From: Hsuehochloa calcarea
Taxonomy: Eukaryota > Streptophyta > Magnoliopsida > Poales > Poaceae
Direction of reading: 5' to 3'
Length of the DNA stretch: 64,000 nt
Assembly (NCBI GenBank): GCA_036346395.1
Contig: CM070599.1
Location: forward strand, 22,869,232 to 22,933,231
Below are positions 63,076-64,000 of the stretch, in pieces (within the stretch, counting starts at the first letter, position 1; every line of letters starts with the position of its first letter). Below the pieces are notes generated by a model, which had not been told where the DNA came from, did no database searches, and saw only the letters and a list, made by a program, of their open reading frames with translations. The translations under genes and the position numbers were made by a program.

Positions 63076-63619
63076 ATTTTAAAATTATTAATAATGTCCT
63101 AGAGTCGACTGTTGAGTGTGACATTAACCAAATTAATTGTTTTACCTTATCACTGACTAGTAAGTGCCTACATATAAGGGTGTGCTCCTTCTATTTGTTA
63201 TGGTTAATATTATTTTACCACCATGTCCGCGTTCGGACAACCGAGACGGCGAGTCCAGTTGATGAAGGAGGGAGACAACGTGGCTCCAAGGTCACCGATG
63301 AAGAGGACGATGACGGCCATTCTCCGGAAGCTTCTATGGGAGAGAAGGTTGAGGATGGTGCGCACTAGACAGGAGCGACCAAGGCGATGTTAAGGGACAA
63401 GGTCGCCAAGGCCAAAGCTCATCCGAGAGACAGCGCGGATTGGCTAATACAGGCGGCATGGACGGTTCTGTTGTTGGAGAGGAAGAAGACGGGGTTAAGG
63501 GCGCCGATTCTGCGGAGGTGAAATAAGGTGAGCACAAGATAAATGAGTCGAAGGCACGCTCGAAAGGTGAAGACGGAGTGGCGGGGGCTCACCGAAGCGA
63601 CCAGAGTGGCTCGGTAATT
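63076..63619. other. Unassigned, gene-like GC-rich stretch (unit 2 only)
   Basis: From about 63,230 a plus frame reads TASPVDEGGRQRGSKVTDEE and DDDGHSPEASMGEKVEDGAH then stop, with further open codons in the next frame to about 63,520. It is acidic and hydrophilic with no family motif. Absent from unit 1, where the flanks adjoin at about 22,165. Confidence 0.3.
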
Positions 63620-64000
63620 ACGGCGGTGGCCGAAAATAGAGCTCGGGCTTCTTGACCTCGCTCTTGCTTGCGGGTGGGGAATGGGGAAGGGGATGTGTGG
63701 CAAAGAGAGCTGAGACAAAGGCAAGCTCAGCACGCGGCTCGCAGGGGCTTTAAAGGGGGAGAGCGAGGTGGACATCAATACTGTGCGCGGCGATAGTGAG
63801 CGGCATGGCGCGGGTGGTGAAGGGACAAGAAGGAAATGAGTCACGGCGACGCGACCGAGGTGTGGGCGACGACTCGTCGGCGGCCTTGTGGCTACATGCT
63901 GCTTGTATGGTGGTGACGGACGGCACTAGAGCGGCGGTGTGGGAGAAAGATAGTGTGGGAGGTGCGGCCGGCGCAGGGCGAGGAACGGTGTAAAGGCTGG
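63620..64000. other. GC-rich block (unit 2), runs off the window
   Basis: Collinear with 22,165-22,560: GGGGCTTTAAAGGG, GAGCGGCATGGCGC and GGACAAGAAGGGAGC-like words in the same order. Possible LTR or captured exon, as in unit 1. Confidence 0.35.

Overview
This window looks like heterochromatic, repeat-packed nuclear DNA from a grass (Poaceae; the element families would suit a panicoid such as sorghum, sugarcane or a relative, but that is inference). The evidence is a Stowaway-type MITE end, a CACTA element with short repeated subterminal motifs, hAT-type MITEs, L1-type LINEs and several Ty1/copia and Ty3/gypsy families, almost all carrying stops and frameshifts. I found no cellular gene, tRNA, rRNA or CRISPR array that I can support. 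Nearly everything recognisable is transposon, mostly dead.

The main structural result is that the window consists of two long direct units in the same orientation, about 26 and 38 kb. Unit 1 runs from about 76 to 26,000. Unit 2 runs from about 26,200 to the window end and continues beyond it. Their blocks follow in the same order: gypsy LTR, LINE piece, gypsy pol, minus-strand copia (2,334-5,272 / 40,985-45,918), an LTR-plus-leader remnant (5,732 / 46,402), a plus-strand LINE (7,388 / 47,640), an AT-rich segment with short tandem repeats (10,033 / 51,099), a second copia on the minus strand (12,060 / 53,100), a third copia on the plus strand (14,045 / 54,480), a LINE split by copia (16,490-21,036 / 57,971-59,835), a ~145-bp tandem array (21,037 / 59,840), an unrecognised transposase-like ORF (21,600 / 61,030) and a GC-rich block (22,165 / 63,620). 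A hand comparison of about 205 bases (from 10,033 and 51,099) gave about 16 mismatches, so the duplication is not recent.

The units have since lost different parts. Deletions are often complementary: one unit keeps the half of an element that the other lost. New elements arrived in unit 2 only. One is a ~1.16-kb non-autonomous CACTA (44,559-45,722) that itself holds a hAT MITE with a perfect 8-bp target duplication. The other is a 1,057-bp TRIM-like LTR element (47,947-49,003) that keeps only the last codons of a copia RNase H.

The best preserved nest is a minus-strand Ty3/gypsy chromovirus (26,205-39,453: 5' LTR, PBS, gag, protease start, RT-RNase H, integrase, chromodomain, PPT, 3' LTR). 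A minus-strand LINE (about 28,064-33,000) lies inside it, and a plus-strand copia with both LTRs (29,059-31,939) lies inside the LINE.

No new cellular system is evident. The observations most worth following are the ~40-kb repeat architecture, the complementary decay, the small TRIM-like family, and several young local tandem duplications (205 bp at 24,728; 63 bp in frame at 13,354).
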